In this document: one piece after another, positions 53,168 to 62,500 of the stretch
How the letters are laid out: each line of letters starts with the position of its first letter
How positions within the stretch are numbered: position 1 is the stretch's first letter
Assembly (NCBI RefSeq): GCF_900100335.1
Contig: NZ_FNFE01000004.1
Location: 62,001-126,000, forward strand
Length of the DNA: 64,000 bases
DNA from: Natronorubrum texcoconense
Lineage (GTDB): Archaea; Halobacteriota; Halobacteria; Halobacteriales; Natrialbaceae
Direction of reading: 5' to 3'
The notes under the pieces: model-generated
Databases searched by the model: none
Told to the model about the DNA's origin: nothing
Seen by the model: the letters and a program-made list of their open reading frames with translations, nothing else
Program-made: the position numbers and the translations under genes

Positions 53168-54175
53168 TCAGTTCAGCAGGTCGATCGCGTTCTCGAGGTC
53201 CAGCGGGACCGATCCCTTCTGGTAGCCTTCGACGTGGCCGTTCGGGCGGGCGCGATAGACGACGGCGGGGCGGTGTCGGACGTCGGGTTGCTCGCCGCGG
53301 ACGGCGTTCCAGGCGTCGTCGCGAAAACTCGAGCAGTCGACGAAGAGGACGGCGCCGCCGCCGTGTTCGGCGAGTTGGCCGTTGGTCTTGGTCTCGGCGG
53401 TGTCGCGAACGGCGGCGACGGGACCCGACGCCGCCCGGTTCGCCGGCGGTTGCGGTCGGGTCACTTCGACGAGGACGTTGGTCGTTTCGTCTTCGGCCCG
53501 GAAATCCAGCGAGTGCCCGGTCGTGACCTCGATTTCGGGGACGACGTCGTAGCCGGCATCGCTGAGGATCTTCGCGGCGATGAACTCGCCCATCGAGGCG
53601 CTCATGCGGACGCGGTCGACGTGATCGCTGGTCCCCAACTTGCCGGACATGACGTGTCGGTACTCGTCGAGGACACCGGTCTTGAAGAAGTCCTCGAAGA
53701 AACGCGTCGTCTCGCGTCGTCCGGCGTCGGGGAAGCCGGCGGCGTGCTCGCGGAAGAAGGCTCGCGTCGACTCGCGGCCGTCTTTCGACATGAAGACCGG
53801 CAGGAAGTACCACGAGAGATGCGGGTAGTCGGCGAGCCACGGGTCCTCCTCGTGGAGCGTCGTGAGCAGTTCGCGCTGGGTCCACCGGGAGACGTGGTAG
53901 GGAACTTCCCGCCAGCCGAACTTGTCAGTTCGCCACAGCGAGGAGGGCGTTTCGGTGTTCCCCATCCAGTAGGCTTCGTCGTCGTTTCGCGCGAAGAGTG
54001 CGATGTCGCCGTTTTGCATCTCGAAGCGATGCGTCTCCCAGTCGGCGCCGATCTCGAATCGCGGCGGGACTGCACGCGCTCCGATGTTCGATCGAAGCGG
54101 CTGCAGAATCTTCTGTCGGACGTTCTGTTCGCTCCACGCCGAGGGCGAATACCGAAAGCGAAGCGGCCGTGCCAC
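53168..54175 (-). CDS. DUF5784 haloarchaeal protein
   Basis: 335 residues, soluble. The N-terminal half has RNDDEAYWMGNTETPSSLW and SWYFLPVFMSKDGRESTRAFF; the C-terminal part (EFIAAKILSDAGYDVVPEIE, SLDFRAEDETTNVLVEVTRP) resembles the PD-(D/E)xK nuclease core with a D-x(n)-E-V-T pattern. The nuclease reading is my inference. Haloarchaea-wide single-copy gene, by memory. Divergent from the DUF5786 gene. Confidence 0.75.
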   Translation of the reverse strand: MARPLRFRYSPSAWSEQNVRQKILQPLRSNIGARAVPPRFEIGADWETHRFEMQNGDIALFARNDDEAYWMGNTETPSSLWRTDKFGWREVPYHVSRWTQRELLTTLHEEDPWLADYPHLSWYFLPVFMSKDGRESTRAFFREHAAGFPDAGRRETTRFFEDFFKTGVLDEYRHVMSGKLGTSDHVDRVRMSASMGEFIAAKILSDAGYDVVPEIEVTTGHSLDFRAEDETTNVLVEVTRPQPPANRAASGPVAAVRDTAETKTNGQLAEHGGGAVLFVDCSSFRDDAWNAVRGEQPDVRHRPAVVYRARPNGHVEGYQKGSVPLDLENAIDLLN

Positions 54176-54317
54176 ACCCTCATTTCGGTGTGGGAGTCCA
54201 TACGTGTTACGTGTCTGCGCGGAACTCGAGCGGGGATCGTTCTCCCCGGAGAGGAGAGATTGGGGTGAGGGACCGTTACATTAATGTATGGCAGTCACCA
54301 ACATGTGTGTACTTACT

Positions 54318-54491
54318 ATGTCAATGGGTGCCTATGACGAAGAAGAACACGAGCGCCGCGAGCAGCAAGCCTCGAAGGTCGACACCGATTTCGACGACGA
54401 GCGGACGATCTATCACGGTAAAGTCGAGTACGATTCCGGCGAGTCAGCCGAGGAACTGCTCGATCAGTTCGAACGGATGAAGTCGGACTGA
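54318..54491 (+). CDS. DUF5786 small acidic protein
   Basis: 57 residues from ATG 54318 (MSMGAYDEEEHERREQ), very acidic, with KVEYDSGESAEELLDQFERM as a likely helix. A haloarchaea-specific family by memory; function unknown. Earlier in-frame Met codons lie within 30 bp. Confidence 0.8.
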   Translation: MSMGAYDEEEHERREQQASKVDTDFDDERTIYHGKVEYDSGESAEELLDQFERMKSD

Positions 54492-54635
54492 CACCGCGGC
54501 GTTCGTTCTCCCCGTTCTCATCGCCGCGAGCGACGGCCATCTCGCAGTATCGCGTAAGCCGGTCGCAGGGGGTCGAGAGCTGCAAGTCCGGCTTCGCCGC
54601 GTCACTCGAGGGCATCCCAGCGTGGGTCCATCGTG

Positions 54636-55643
54636 TCACTTGCGGGCGTCCCAGCCCGGCGTCGTCGGCGCACCGCGGCCCTCCTCGACGTCGGCGGCGA
54701 TAGCCGAGTCGGGGACCGTCCCGTCCGCGGCTCGGCGTCGCCGTTCCCACTCTCGGATCGCCGGACCGACCCACGATTCGACGCGAGTGTCGTCGGAACC
54801 ATCGGCCGAACCGCGCGTGTCGCCGGAGCCGTCGGCCGAATCGCCGTCGGCACCTGCCGCGTCGAGGGCCCGCTCTTTCCCCCAGTCGTAGTGATAGTCG
54901 GAGGTCACCAGCGTGCCGGGGCTCGAGGCCGCGGCGACGGCGAGACACTCCGCGCGATCCTCGCTCGTTAGCGCTCCGGCAGCCGTCCGGTCGATGACCC
55001 CCTCGAGATCCTCGGGTCGCGGGTGGGCGAAGAGCTTCGCGCCGAGGGCCTGCGTGCCGAGCAGCAGTCCGTCGAGGTCCTCGGGTACGTCGTCCTCGAG
55101 TAGGCGCCGACCGCCAAAGGCGGCTTCGACGCGCTCGCACTCGGTCTCCTGCTCGAGCGCGAGGTTGTGTGCGGGATAGGACCCACACTCGTCGGGGAAT
55201 CGGTCGTCGCCGTGGATGCGACACTGCAGCGTCTCGGGGTCGAGGAAGACGCAGGCCGGGAGCCACGTGGGTTCCTCACGGTCGAAGGGAGCGACCGGCT
55301 TCGGCGGTTTTCGAAGGCCGACGAAGAAGACCGGGCGGCCGGCGACGGCGGCGACGCTGTAGCCGTCGATCTCGACTCCTTCGCCCGCGTCTCGAGCCCG
55401 CCAGAATCGCGGCGTCAGCGCGGGGGCCATCCCCGCCTCGAGAAACGATCGGACTTCGTCTCGAGTCAGGGCGACGAAGTTCGTATCGTCGTCGAAGGGG
55501 ACTCGCGTCTCGCTAGCGTCGCCGTCGGCGTCGGTCTCGAGTCGGGCGCGTCGGCGTCGACGGGCCGTCCCGTCCGTTTCGGACCCCTGAAACGGTCGCC
55601 AGTTCAGACAACAGCCGGCACAGCCCTCGCAGTTCACCTCCAT
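54636..55643 (-). CDS. YkgJ-family Cys-cluster protein (Zn/Fe chelating)
   Basis: 335 residues from ATG 55643. Starts EVNCEGCAGCCLNWRPF (CxxCxxCC cluster); a second Cys pair lies in CVFLDPETLQCRIHGDDRFP and DECGSYPAHN. The C-terminal third is acidic and low complexity (GDSADGSGDTRGSADGSDDT). YkgJ-like proteins bind zinc or an Fe-S cluster; their reaction is not established. Confidence 0.8.
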   Translation of the reverse strand: MEVNCEGCAGCCLNWRPFQGSETDGTARRRRRARLETDADGDASETRVPFDDDTNFVALTRDEVRSFLEAGMAPALTPRFWRARDAGEGVEIDGYSVAAVAGRPVFFVGLRKPPKPVAPFDREEPTWLPACVFLDPETLQCRIHGDDRFPDECGSYPAHNLALEQETECERVEAAFGGRRLLEDDVPEDLDGLLLGTQALGAKLFAHPRPEDLEGVIDRTAAGALTSEDRAECLAVAAASSPGTLVTSDYHYDWGKERALDAAGADGDSADGSGDTRGSADGSDDTRVESWVGPAIREWERRRRAADGTVPDSAIAADVEEGRGAPTTPGWDARK

Positions 55644-55737
55644 GACCGACGGTAGCACGACGTGACGTATATACTGTTCACCGGCACGAGACCGGTCCGG
55701 GGGAACGACTTTCACCGTTCGGCACCCAGCGGTGGGT

Positions 55738-55977
55738 ATGGCACGGGACTCCTGTGACGGCTGCGGCCGGACGGTCACGGTCGCCGGCGGCATCGCCAAC
55801 CTCTGGACGTTCGGCGACGGCGGCGAGGGGACCGCGATGACGCTCGAGCTCGCGGACGGAACGGCGCACCTGCTGTGTTACCCCTGTATCGAGGTGATCC
55901 CCGACGAGCCGACCGCCGAGGACGTCGACCGACTCGAGCAAGTCGACGAGGAGACCTCGCGGCTTCGCGCCGCGTAG
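55738..55977 (+). CDS. Small zinc-binding protein (DUF7561-like)
   Basis: 79 residues from ATG 55738. CDGCGRTV and CYPCIEV supply four cysteines for one zinc; strands lie between them. The acidic C-terminal helix ends LRAA. Haloarchaeal small protein of unknown function, divergent from the YkgJ-like gene. Confidence 0.7.
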   Translation: MARDSCDGCGRTVTVAGGIANLWTFGDGGEGTAMTLELADGTAHLLCYPCIEVIPDEPTAEDVDRLEQVDEETSRLRAA

Positions 55978-56394
55978 TCGCGACTGCGGGTCGAGAGATC
56001 GGCCAAAAAATCGAGCGGAGTCGCGGCCGGCCGGCGCTGGTACGTGATATGAGCGCGATGCAGAGCCCCGCGAGCGGAGCCGTTCGCCGACCGACCACCG
56101 TCGTCGCGTGAGCCACGACCACTGCGCCATCGTCTGGCGCACGCGGAAGGTGGGAGTCGAACGCCACGAGCGAAGCGCCGCGCGGGCCGAGTGACCGCGA
56201 TACGCCTCGCGAACCGATCTTCCGTACCCTGTTCGAGGGTCGACATCGTATTCGTAATCGTCCGGCTATCGGCCGGTAGGCACTCCGTTCCCGGCCCGTC
56301 TCGAGTCTCCTCCTTCATCTCCGTCCGGACGCCCGTCGTCGATTCGCGAAACGGTTCGGTGCCTTTAGGACGCGGCCGGTCCGTGAGTCGAACG
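55978..56394. other. Intergenic region upstream of the XPD-like helicase
   Basis: 417 bp. The last 40 bp hold the helicase promoter. Around 56090-56190 the minus strand has a GTTCGACT loop between GTGG and CCAC reminiscent of a tRNA T-arm, but no full cloverleaf can be drawn. No credible protein gene. Confidence 0.55.
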
Positions 56395-58236
56395 GTGAAT
56401 CCCGAGCGGATCTTCGAGGAGTTCCCCGCGCCGAGCTACCGCGGGACCCAGGAGCAAGCCCTCCGAGACATTCGCGACGCGTTCGCGGCCGGCAACGACG
56501 TCGTCTTAGTTCGCGCGCCGACGGGTAGCGGCAAGTCCCTGCTCGCGCGAGCCGTCGCCGGCTGTGCACGCCACGTCGAGGATAGCGACCCCAGCGACGC
56601 GACGGGGGCCTACTACACGACGCCGCAGGTCTCGCAGTTGGACGACGTCGCGGCCGACGACCTGCTGTCGGACCTGAACGTCATCCGCGGGAAATCGAAC
56701 TACAGCTGTATCCTGCCGGACGAGCGCAACACGCCGGTCAATCAGGCCCCCTGCGTCCGCGAACGGGGCTACGACTGTTCGGTCAAACACCGCTGTCCGT
56801 ACTTTTCGGATCGAGCGATCGCTTCGAACCGGTCGATCGCAGCGATGACGCTCGCCTACTTCATGCAGACTGCGGGTAGCGAGGTGTTTCGTACGCGCGA
56901 CGTCGTTGTCATCGACGAGGCCCACGGGCTCGCCCAGTGGGCCGAGATGTACGCGACCATCCAACTTGGACCGCGGACCGTCCCGTTCTGGGACGAGCTC
57001 CGCGTCCCCGAGATCGACTCCCTCGATCGCGCCGTCCGTTACGCGGAGAACCTCGCTCAGATCTGCGGCCGCCGGAAGGACGACCTGCTCTCTCAGGACT
57101 CGCTGTCGCCCGCGGAGGTGCGCGAGCGCGACCGCCTCCAGGAACTCATCGGCGAACTCGACTGGTTCGTCTCGGACTACCGCGATCCGGAGAGTCCGAC
57201 GACGTGGCTGGTCGACCAATCCGAGCCCTCGAGCGCCCGCGTCGAGAGCCGCGCCGACGACGACGAGCCCGCGGGCGGCCCCCTCACGATCAAGCCGATG
57301 AGTCCCGAGAAGTACCTCAAGCACACGGTCTGGGACCGCGGCAACAAGTTCGCGCTGCTGTCGGCGACGATTCTGAACAAGGACGCCTTCTGCCGACAGG
57401 TCGGGCTGAATCCGGAGAACGTCGCGCTGGTCGACGTCGAGCACACGTTCCCGGTCGAAAATCGGCCGCTGTACGACGTTACGCAGGGGAAGATGACCTA
57501 CGAGCACCGATCGGAGACGACGCCGAAGATCGCCCGGACGATCGTTCGGCTCATGCAACACCATCCCGACGAAAAGGGGCTGGTCCACGCCCACTCCTAC
57601 GACATTCAGGAGCGACTCGCCGACATGCTCTCCGACTTCGGCGTCGGCGACCGCGTCCGGACCCACGATCGGGACGGCCGCGACGCCGCACTCGACGCCT
57701 GGAAAGCGAGCGACGATCCCGACGTCTTTCTCTCGGTGAAGATGGAGGAAGCGCTCGACCTCAAAGGCGATCTCTGTCGGTGGCAGGTGCTCTGTAAGGC
57801 GCCGTTCCTCAACACAGGGGACTCGCGGGTCGCCCACCGACTCGAGGAGGGCCAGTGGGCCTGGTACTACCGTACCGCCTTGCGAACCATCATCCAGGGC
57901 TGTGGCCGCGTCGTCCGCGCGCCGGACGACTACGGGGCGACGTATCTCGCGGACTCGAGCCTGCTCGACCTCTTCGAGCGCGCACGCACGGACATGCCCG
58001 ACTGGTTCGAAGAACAGGTCGATCGGCTCTCGGAACCGGACTTACCCGAGTTCCAGCCGCAGGCGGCGCTCGCCGACAGCGGTGGTGCTGGCGGGGGTAA
58101 CACGACGTCGGCAACGAGCGAGACCGGCACCTCGACGACGGACGAACGGTCGCGGAACCGCTCGCGTTCCCGACGGTCGGGTCGCGGCTCATCGTCCTCG
58201 AGTCCGCTGGCCGACGTCTGGGACACGGACGGCTAG
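56395..58236 (+). CDS. XPD/Rad3-like ATP-dependent DNA helicase with Fe-S cluster
   Basis: 613 residues from GTG 56395; TATA-like CCTTTAGG is centred about 29 nt upstream. Superfamily 2 motifs are Walker A APTGSGKS (41-48), DEAH at 174-177, and motif VI QGCGRVVRAPDDYG. Cysteines 105, 120, 128 and 134 lie in the spot where XPD/FancJ hold a 4Fe-4S cluster. The C-terminal 60 residues are a Ser/Thr/Gly-rich region with an Arg-rich patch, probably disordered. It unwinds DNA 5'-3' in repair by family analogy. Much shorter starts would remove the Q-motif region. Confidence 0.9.
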   Translation: MNPERIFEEFPAPSYRGTQEQALRDIRDAFAAGNDVVLVRAPTGSGKSLLARAVAGCARHVEDSDPSDATGAYYTTPQVSQLDDVAADDLLSDLNVIRGKSNYSCILPDERNTPVNQAPCVRERGYDCSVKHRCPYFSDRAIASNRSIAAMTLAYFMQTAGSEVFRTRDVVVIDEAHGLAQWAEMYATIQLGPRTVPFWDELRVPEIDSLDRAVRYAENLAQICGRRKDDLLSQDSLSPAEVRERDRLQELIGELDWFVSDYRDPESPTTWLVDQSEPSSARVESRADDDEPAGGPLTIKPMSPEKYLKHTVWDRGNKFALLSATILNKDAFCRQVGLNPENVALVDVEHTFPVENRPLYDVTQGKMTYEHRSETTPKIARTIVRLMQHHPDEKGLVHAHSYDIQERLADMLSDFGVGDRVRTHDRDGRDAALDAWKASDDPDVFLSVKMEEALDLKGDLCRWQVLCKAPFLNTGDSRVAHRLEEGQWAWYYRTALRTIIQGCGRVVRAPDDYGATYLADSSLLDLFERARTDMPDWFEEQVDRLSEPDLPEFQPQAALADSGGAGGGNTTSATSETGTSTTDERSRNRSRSRRSGRGSSSSSPLADVWDTDG

Positions 58237-58331
58237 AAATAGGCGTTCATCGCTCGAGAACCGAGTGTCGTTTCGGGTCGTCCCTTCCGTCGGGCGCCTT
58301 CTCGACTGGCTGGACGGCGAACGCGATGCAC

Positions 58332-58418
58332 TCAGAACGCGGCGAGTGCGCCCCACGCGATCATGGAGGTGATCATGAGGAACGCGAAGCCGAGCGCGAT
58401 GAACTGGTTCTTGTCCAT
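58332..58418 (-). CDS. 28-residue membrane microprotein
   Basis: Starts MDKNQFIALG and ends WGALAAF: a short polar N-terminus and one complete membrane helix. A TATA-like TCATAA lies about 26 nt upstream of ATG 58418, giving a leaderless transcript, and no competing gene exists here. Length, topology and promoter resemble small single-helix subunits or regulators of membrane complexes. The sequence gives no direct partner. Confidence 0.65.
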   Translation of the reverse strand: MDKNQFIALGFAFLMITSMIAWGALAAF

Positions 58419-58589
58419 ACGTAGTTCAATTCTCCCCGCCGTTATGAATGTCACGCCCGGTCTCGGCCGAGGAGCGGTCTGAACCCGACGAGAGAGGAGG
58501 AGGCGATTCGTACGGGTTGCTGTACCGATGTACCGGTGGGACCGCAGGACGGTTGCGGTCCTATCGGAAATGGCTTACAACAGACAGTA

Positions 58590-59477
58590 TCAGCGTCGGC
58601 GCTGACGGACGGTTACGCCGACTAGTACGGCGAGCACCGTTCCGATCGTGAGGGCGAGACCGAAGCCCGGCAGTCCGTCACTATCGTCGGCGTCGTCCGC
58701 GCCGTTTTCGTCGTCTGCGCTCTCTCCGTCGTCGGCGTCGGTCTCGTCGTCGCTGTTGTCGTCACTGCTGTCGGTGTCGTCGTCCGTGTCGTCAGTGTCA
58801 TCCGCGCCGTCTCCATCGTCGGTGTCTGTTTCACCGCCTCCGGCGGTATCGTCGACACCGCTTTCGTCACCGTCCGCTGTCTCATCGCTCTCGGTTTCGG
58901 TCGCATTCGTGTTACCGTCGGTTCCGTCGCCGACACCACCGCTTCCGCCGCTACTCGGGGCCGTCTCGCCCGCTGATGAGTCGTCGGTTTCGCCGATGAC
59001 TTCGCCGTCACCGTCCGTGACCAACGAATCGCCGTCGACGAACTCGAGCCCCGATAGCCCGTCGTCGCCGACGGTCATCGTCACCGTCGCGAGCGTCGGT
59101 TCGTCGACGCTCTCCGAGCCGACGTTCGACTGGGTCAGGAACACGTGCCCGGTGTCGGAGTCGTCGGAGTGGTAGCTGACGCCCCCTAACTCTTCGAACT
59201 CGACGCTCTCGACGCTCGTGTCGGTCGGTGCGTAGCTCAGGTTCGCCTGAAAGCCGGCGCTGTCCGCGGCAGTGGACGACACTGTGACGGTGACGGTGTC
59301 GTCGCTCGAGTCGGTCACCTCGAGCGCCAGCGTACCGTCCGCGCCGGTCGTCGTCAGTTCGCCGTGTGAGCCGCCGTCGGCGGTCGTTGCGTGTGCGCCA
59401 GCCGCCATCGCCGTCGTCGCGAGGACGACCACCATGACGAGGACGAATAGTCGCTTCAGTGATCTCGTATCTGTCAT
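58590..59477 (-). CDS. Cohesin-like surface protein with PGF-CTERM anchor
   Basis: 295 residues from ATG 59477. A Sec signal peptide (LFVLVMVVVLATTAMAAGA) is followed by one cohesin-like beta domain (about residues 35-165: TDSSDDTVTVTVSSTA, AGFQANLSYAPTD, DEPTLATVTMTV). A long Asp/Thr/Ser spacer, likely glycosylated and wall-spanning, leads to a C-terminal LPGFGLALTIG helix and RQRRR, the PGF-CTERM signal cut by archaeosortase A and replaced by lipid. It lies 100 bp downstream of the subtilase gene on the same strand, so the two are probably co-expressed. Confidence 0.85.
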   Translation of the reverse strand: MTDTRSLKRLFVLVMVVVLATTAMAAGAHATTADGGSHGELTTTGADGTLALEVTDSSDDTVTVTVSSTAADSAGFQANLSYAPTDTSVESVEFEELGGVSYHSDDSDTGHVFLTQSNVGSESVDEPTLATVTMTVGDDGLSGLEFVDGDSLVTDGDGEVIGETDDSSAGETAPSSGGSGGVGDGTDGNTNATETESDETADGDESGVDDTAGGGETDTDDGDGADDTDDTDDDTDSSDDNSDDETDADDGESADDENGADDADDSDGLPGFGLALTIGTVLAVLVGVTVRQRRR

Positions 59478-59577
59478 TGTGTTGATCTGGTGTGCAAATC
59501 GGTTCCGTTCGATACGCTTCCGTTCGATACGCTTCAGGACAAAAATCGCCTCGTGGCGATGTGGGTGTGTTTTCTGG

Positions 59578-62500
59578 CTATGCCTCGAGTGCGTCTGCGC
59601 CGTGGGCAGCGACGATCTCTTCGAGGATGAGCGTGACGTCACCGGCGTCGACCTGCCCGTTTCCGTTCATGTCGGCGATCGACTCGTGGAACGTATCGGT
59701 CGGTTCGTCGCCGGCGAGATACTGCTGGGTGAGCGTCACGTCGTAGGCGTTGACTTCCCCGTCGGCGTTGACGTCGCCGGGCCAGGCCGTCGAAATCGTG
59801 CCGTCGATCGGCAGGATGTCGAGCTCGCCGTGTTCGTCGTTGAGGTAGGTGTTCGCCTCGTCGAACGCCAGTGCGGAGTCGCCGTCGCTCTCGTTGACGA
59901 ATTCGAACTCGACTTCGGCGAGCGTCGGGGCCGATTCGTCGCTGGCTTGCGCCTGTGCGATCGAGAACGTCCCGTTGTCGTTGTCGACGTTCGTCACGGG
60001 GTCGGCGAAGTCGACACCCTCGATGTCGGTGACCTGTACGACGTCCGGATCGAACTGCACCTGCGTCTCGTATCCGGCGACGGCATCGGCGGACGTGTTG
60101 ATCTCGACGGTCGTCGTCTCGCCGATCGTTCCGATGTGATCGCCCTCACCGAACGTCAGCAGACCGTCCGGCTGTTCGATGATCGTCACGTTGCTGGAAG
60201 CGGCGTCGTCGTCGCTTGCAACCGTAACGGGGGCCGTTCCGGCGTCACTGACGTTGGTCTCCCACGTCAGCGTGATCGCCGTCGTTTCACCCTCTTCGAG
60301 TTCGACCGTCGTACTGTCGACCTCGTTGCCTTCGAAGTCGGAGAGCGCCACGGTTTGCGTCTCGTTCTCGGCGTCGACGTTACTCACGGTGGCGCCGACG
60401 GTCAGTTCGTCGCCTTCGATCACCGGCTCGTTGGTGTCCGTGATGTCGACCTGGAAGCCGGTTCCGAGATCCGTCTGGAGGTATTCGACGGCGTTCGCCA
60501 GAATCGTATCGGCGTCGTCGGTGTAGTCGCCGTCACCGACGAACGTAGTGTACCCCAGGTTCGATGCCAGAACCGTGGCGCTCCGTTCGTCGACGGCGAA
60601 CCCGTCGCCGACCGTCGTGTCGGTTCCGGTTATGGCGGTCTCCGCCAGCACGTCGAACTCGGTGTCGTCGAACCAGGTGTGGTCGCCGAACGCCGCAGTG
60701 TGGAGGTCGACGCTGTCGCCATCGTCGCCGACACCGTCGAAGATGTCGTGCGTCGACGTCAGTTCGTAGCCGATCGGCGGCGTGACGAAGTCGTCCTGGA
60801 ACGTGGCGCTCGGCTCACCCGTGAGCTCGGAGTGAACCGGAATCGCGTTGCTCTCCTCACCCCATTGGTCGAGGTAGACGACGCCGGTAGCCGCGTCGTC
60901 GGTAGCGTCGATGAACGCCTCGGCGTTCGCCTCGTCTATCTGCTGGACGACGATTGCGTCGTAGCCGTTCATCGCCTCTTCGGCGTCGACGACGGTCGGC
61001 GCGTACATCGGTGGCAGCGACTCCTCGAGGGTCGCTGCGACGTCGGCACCGTGCGTGTTGCTGTCGTCGACGACGGCGACGGGAACGTACTCCTCGAACA
61101 CCGTCGTCGGACCGGTGGTGACGACCGCCTCGTCGTCGAGTCCCGTGACGGTGTGCTCGAGCGAGAACTCGCCGTCGGTGTCCGCGGTCGTTTCGACGGT
61201 GATCGTCAGTTCGTCGGTAACGGGACCGCCGAGGTCGACTGACTCGCCGAACTCGACTTCCTCACCCTCGACGAACAGGGTCGCGTCGTCGGTTTCGTAC
61301 TCGCCATCGAAATCAACGGTTACCGTCTCGGCGTTCGCGACGTCGAGGGTCACGTCGACCGCGTCACCGCCTTCGACGCCGTCGGGCTGTTCGTCGATCA
61401 GTTCGACGTCGAGTCCGTCGGCGAGTTCGAACTCCTGGACGGTGACTTCCTCCGCTTCGACCGTCACGTCGGAACTCGCACTCTCGTAGCCGAACGCGTC
61501 GGCGGTCACGGTGTACTCGCCTTCGGCGGCGATCAGGTGATACTGGCCGTCTGCATCGGTCGTGGTGCTCCCGCCGTCATCGAGATCGACGGTTGCGCCC
61601 TCGATCGGAACGCCGTCGTCGTCGGTGACGGTGCCGTTGACGCCGCTGTCGAGTGCGACCAGGTCGGTCGCGGCGGCGACGTCGATGATCCCGTGTCCGT
61701 ACTCGGTGTTCGGATCCTCGTCGGGAGCGTGATCCGGTTGCCAGGCGGTTTCTTCCATCGCATCGTACAGCAGTTCGCGGTCGGCGTCACCGCTGGAGGC
61801 GGCGACCATCAGCGCAAAGGCGCCGGCTTTGTGTGGCGCGGACATCGAGGTTCCGGAGTAGGTCCCGTCGTAGCCACCGCCGGGGACCGCGCTCAGCACC
61901 TCGACACCGGGTGCCGCTGCGTCCGGCACGACGTACTCGTCGGGCCAGTAGTCCGGTGCGTCCGGATACGCGCTCTCCGTCTCGACGAGTTCGCCGCTCG
62001 AGAACGACGCGACCTGTGCGTCTTCGTCGACGGCACCGCTCGCGACGTTGGGGTAGATGTTTCCGGGGGCTCCGCTGACTCCCTGACCGCTGTTTCCGAT
62101 CGACGAAACCAGCACGACGCCGGCGTCTCGAGCGTTTTCGGAGGGCTCGACCATCTCGTCGTCGTAGCCGTCCACGCCGAGACTCATCGTGACGATGTCG
62201 GCGTCAGTGTCGTCGACGGCCCACTCCATCCCAGCGATGATCTGCGCGAACGTTCCGCCGCCAGCGTCGTCGAGAACCTTTCCGTGGTAGAGTTCGGCCC
62301 CGGGGGCGACGCCGTAGGCGGGAACGTCACCGTCGGGATCGTCCGGTCCGACGACGGTTCCGCTCACGTGCGTTCCGTGGCCGTTTCCGTCGTTGGGGTC
62401 GCTGTCGACCGGCTCGCCGTTCCCGTCGAACTCGATCCAGTTTCCGTCGTCGATCTCGAGGTCGGGATGGTCGGTGTCGACGCCCGTATCGAGGACCGCG

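Noticed and set aside
53168-54175. DUF5784 protein as a restriction endonuclease
   Set aside because: A PD-(D/E)xK-like pattern is visible but there is no methyltransferase or other defence gene nearby, and I recall it as a widespread haloarchaeal gene.
56090-56190. tRNA-like T-arm on the minus strand
   Set aside because: The stem has a mismatch, the loop is not TTCGA-type in register, and no acceptor, D or anticodon stems can be drawn.
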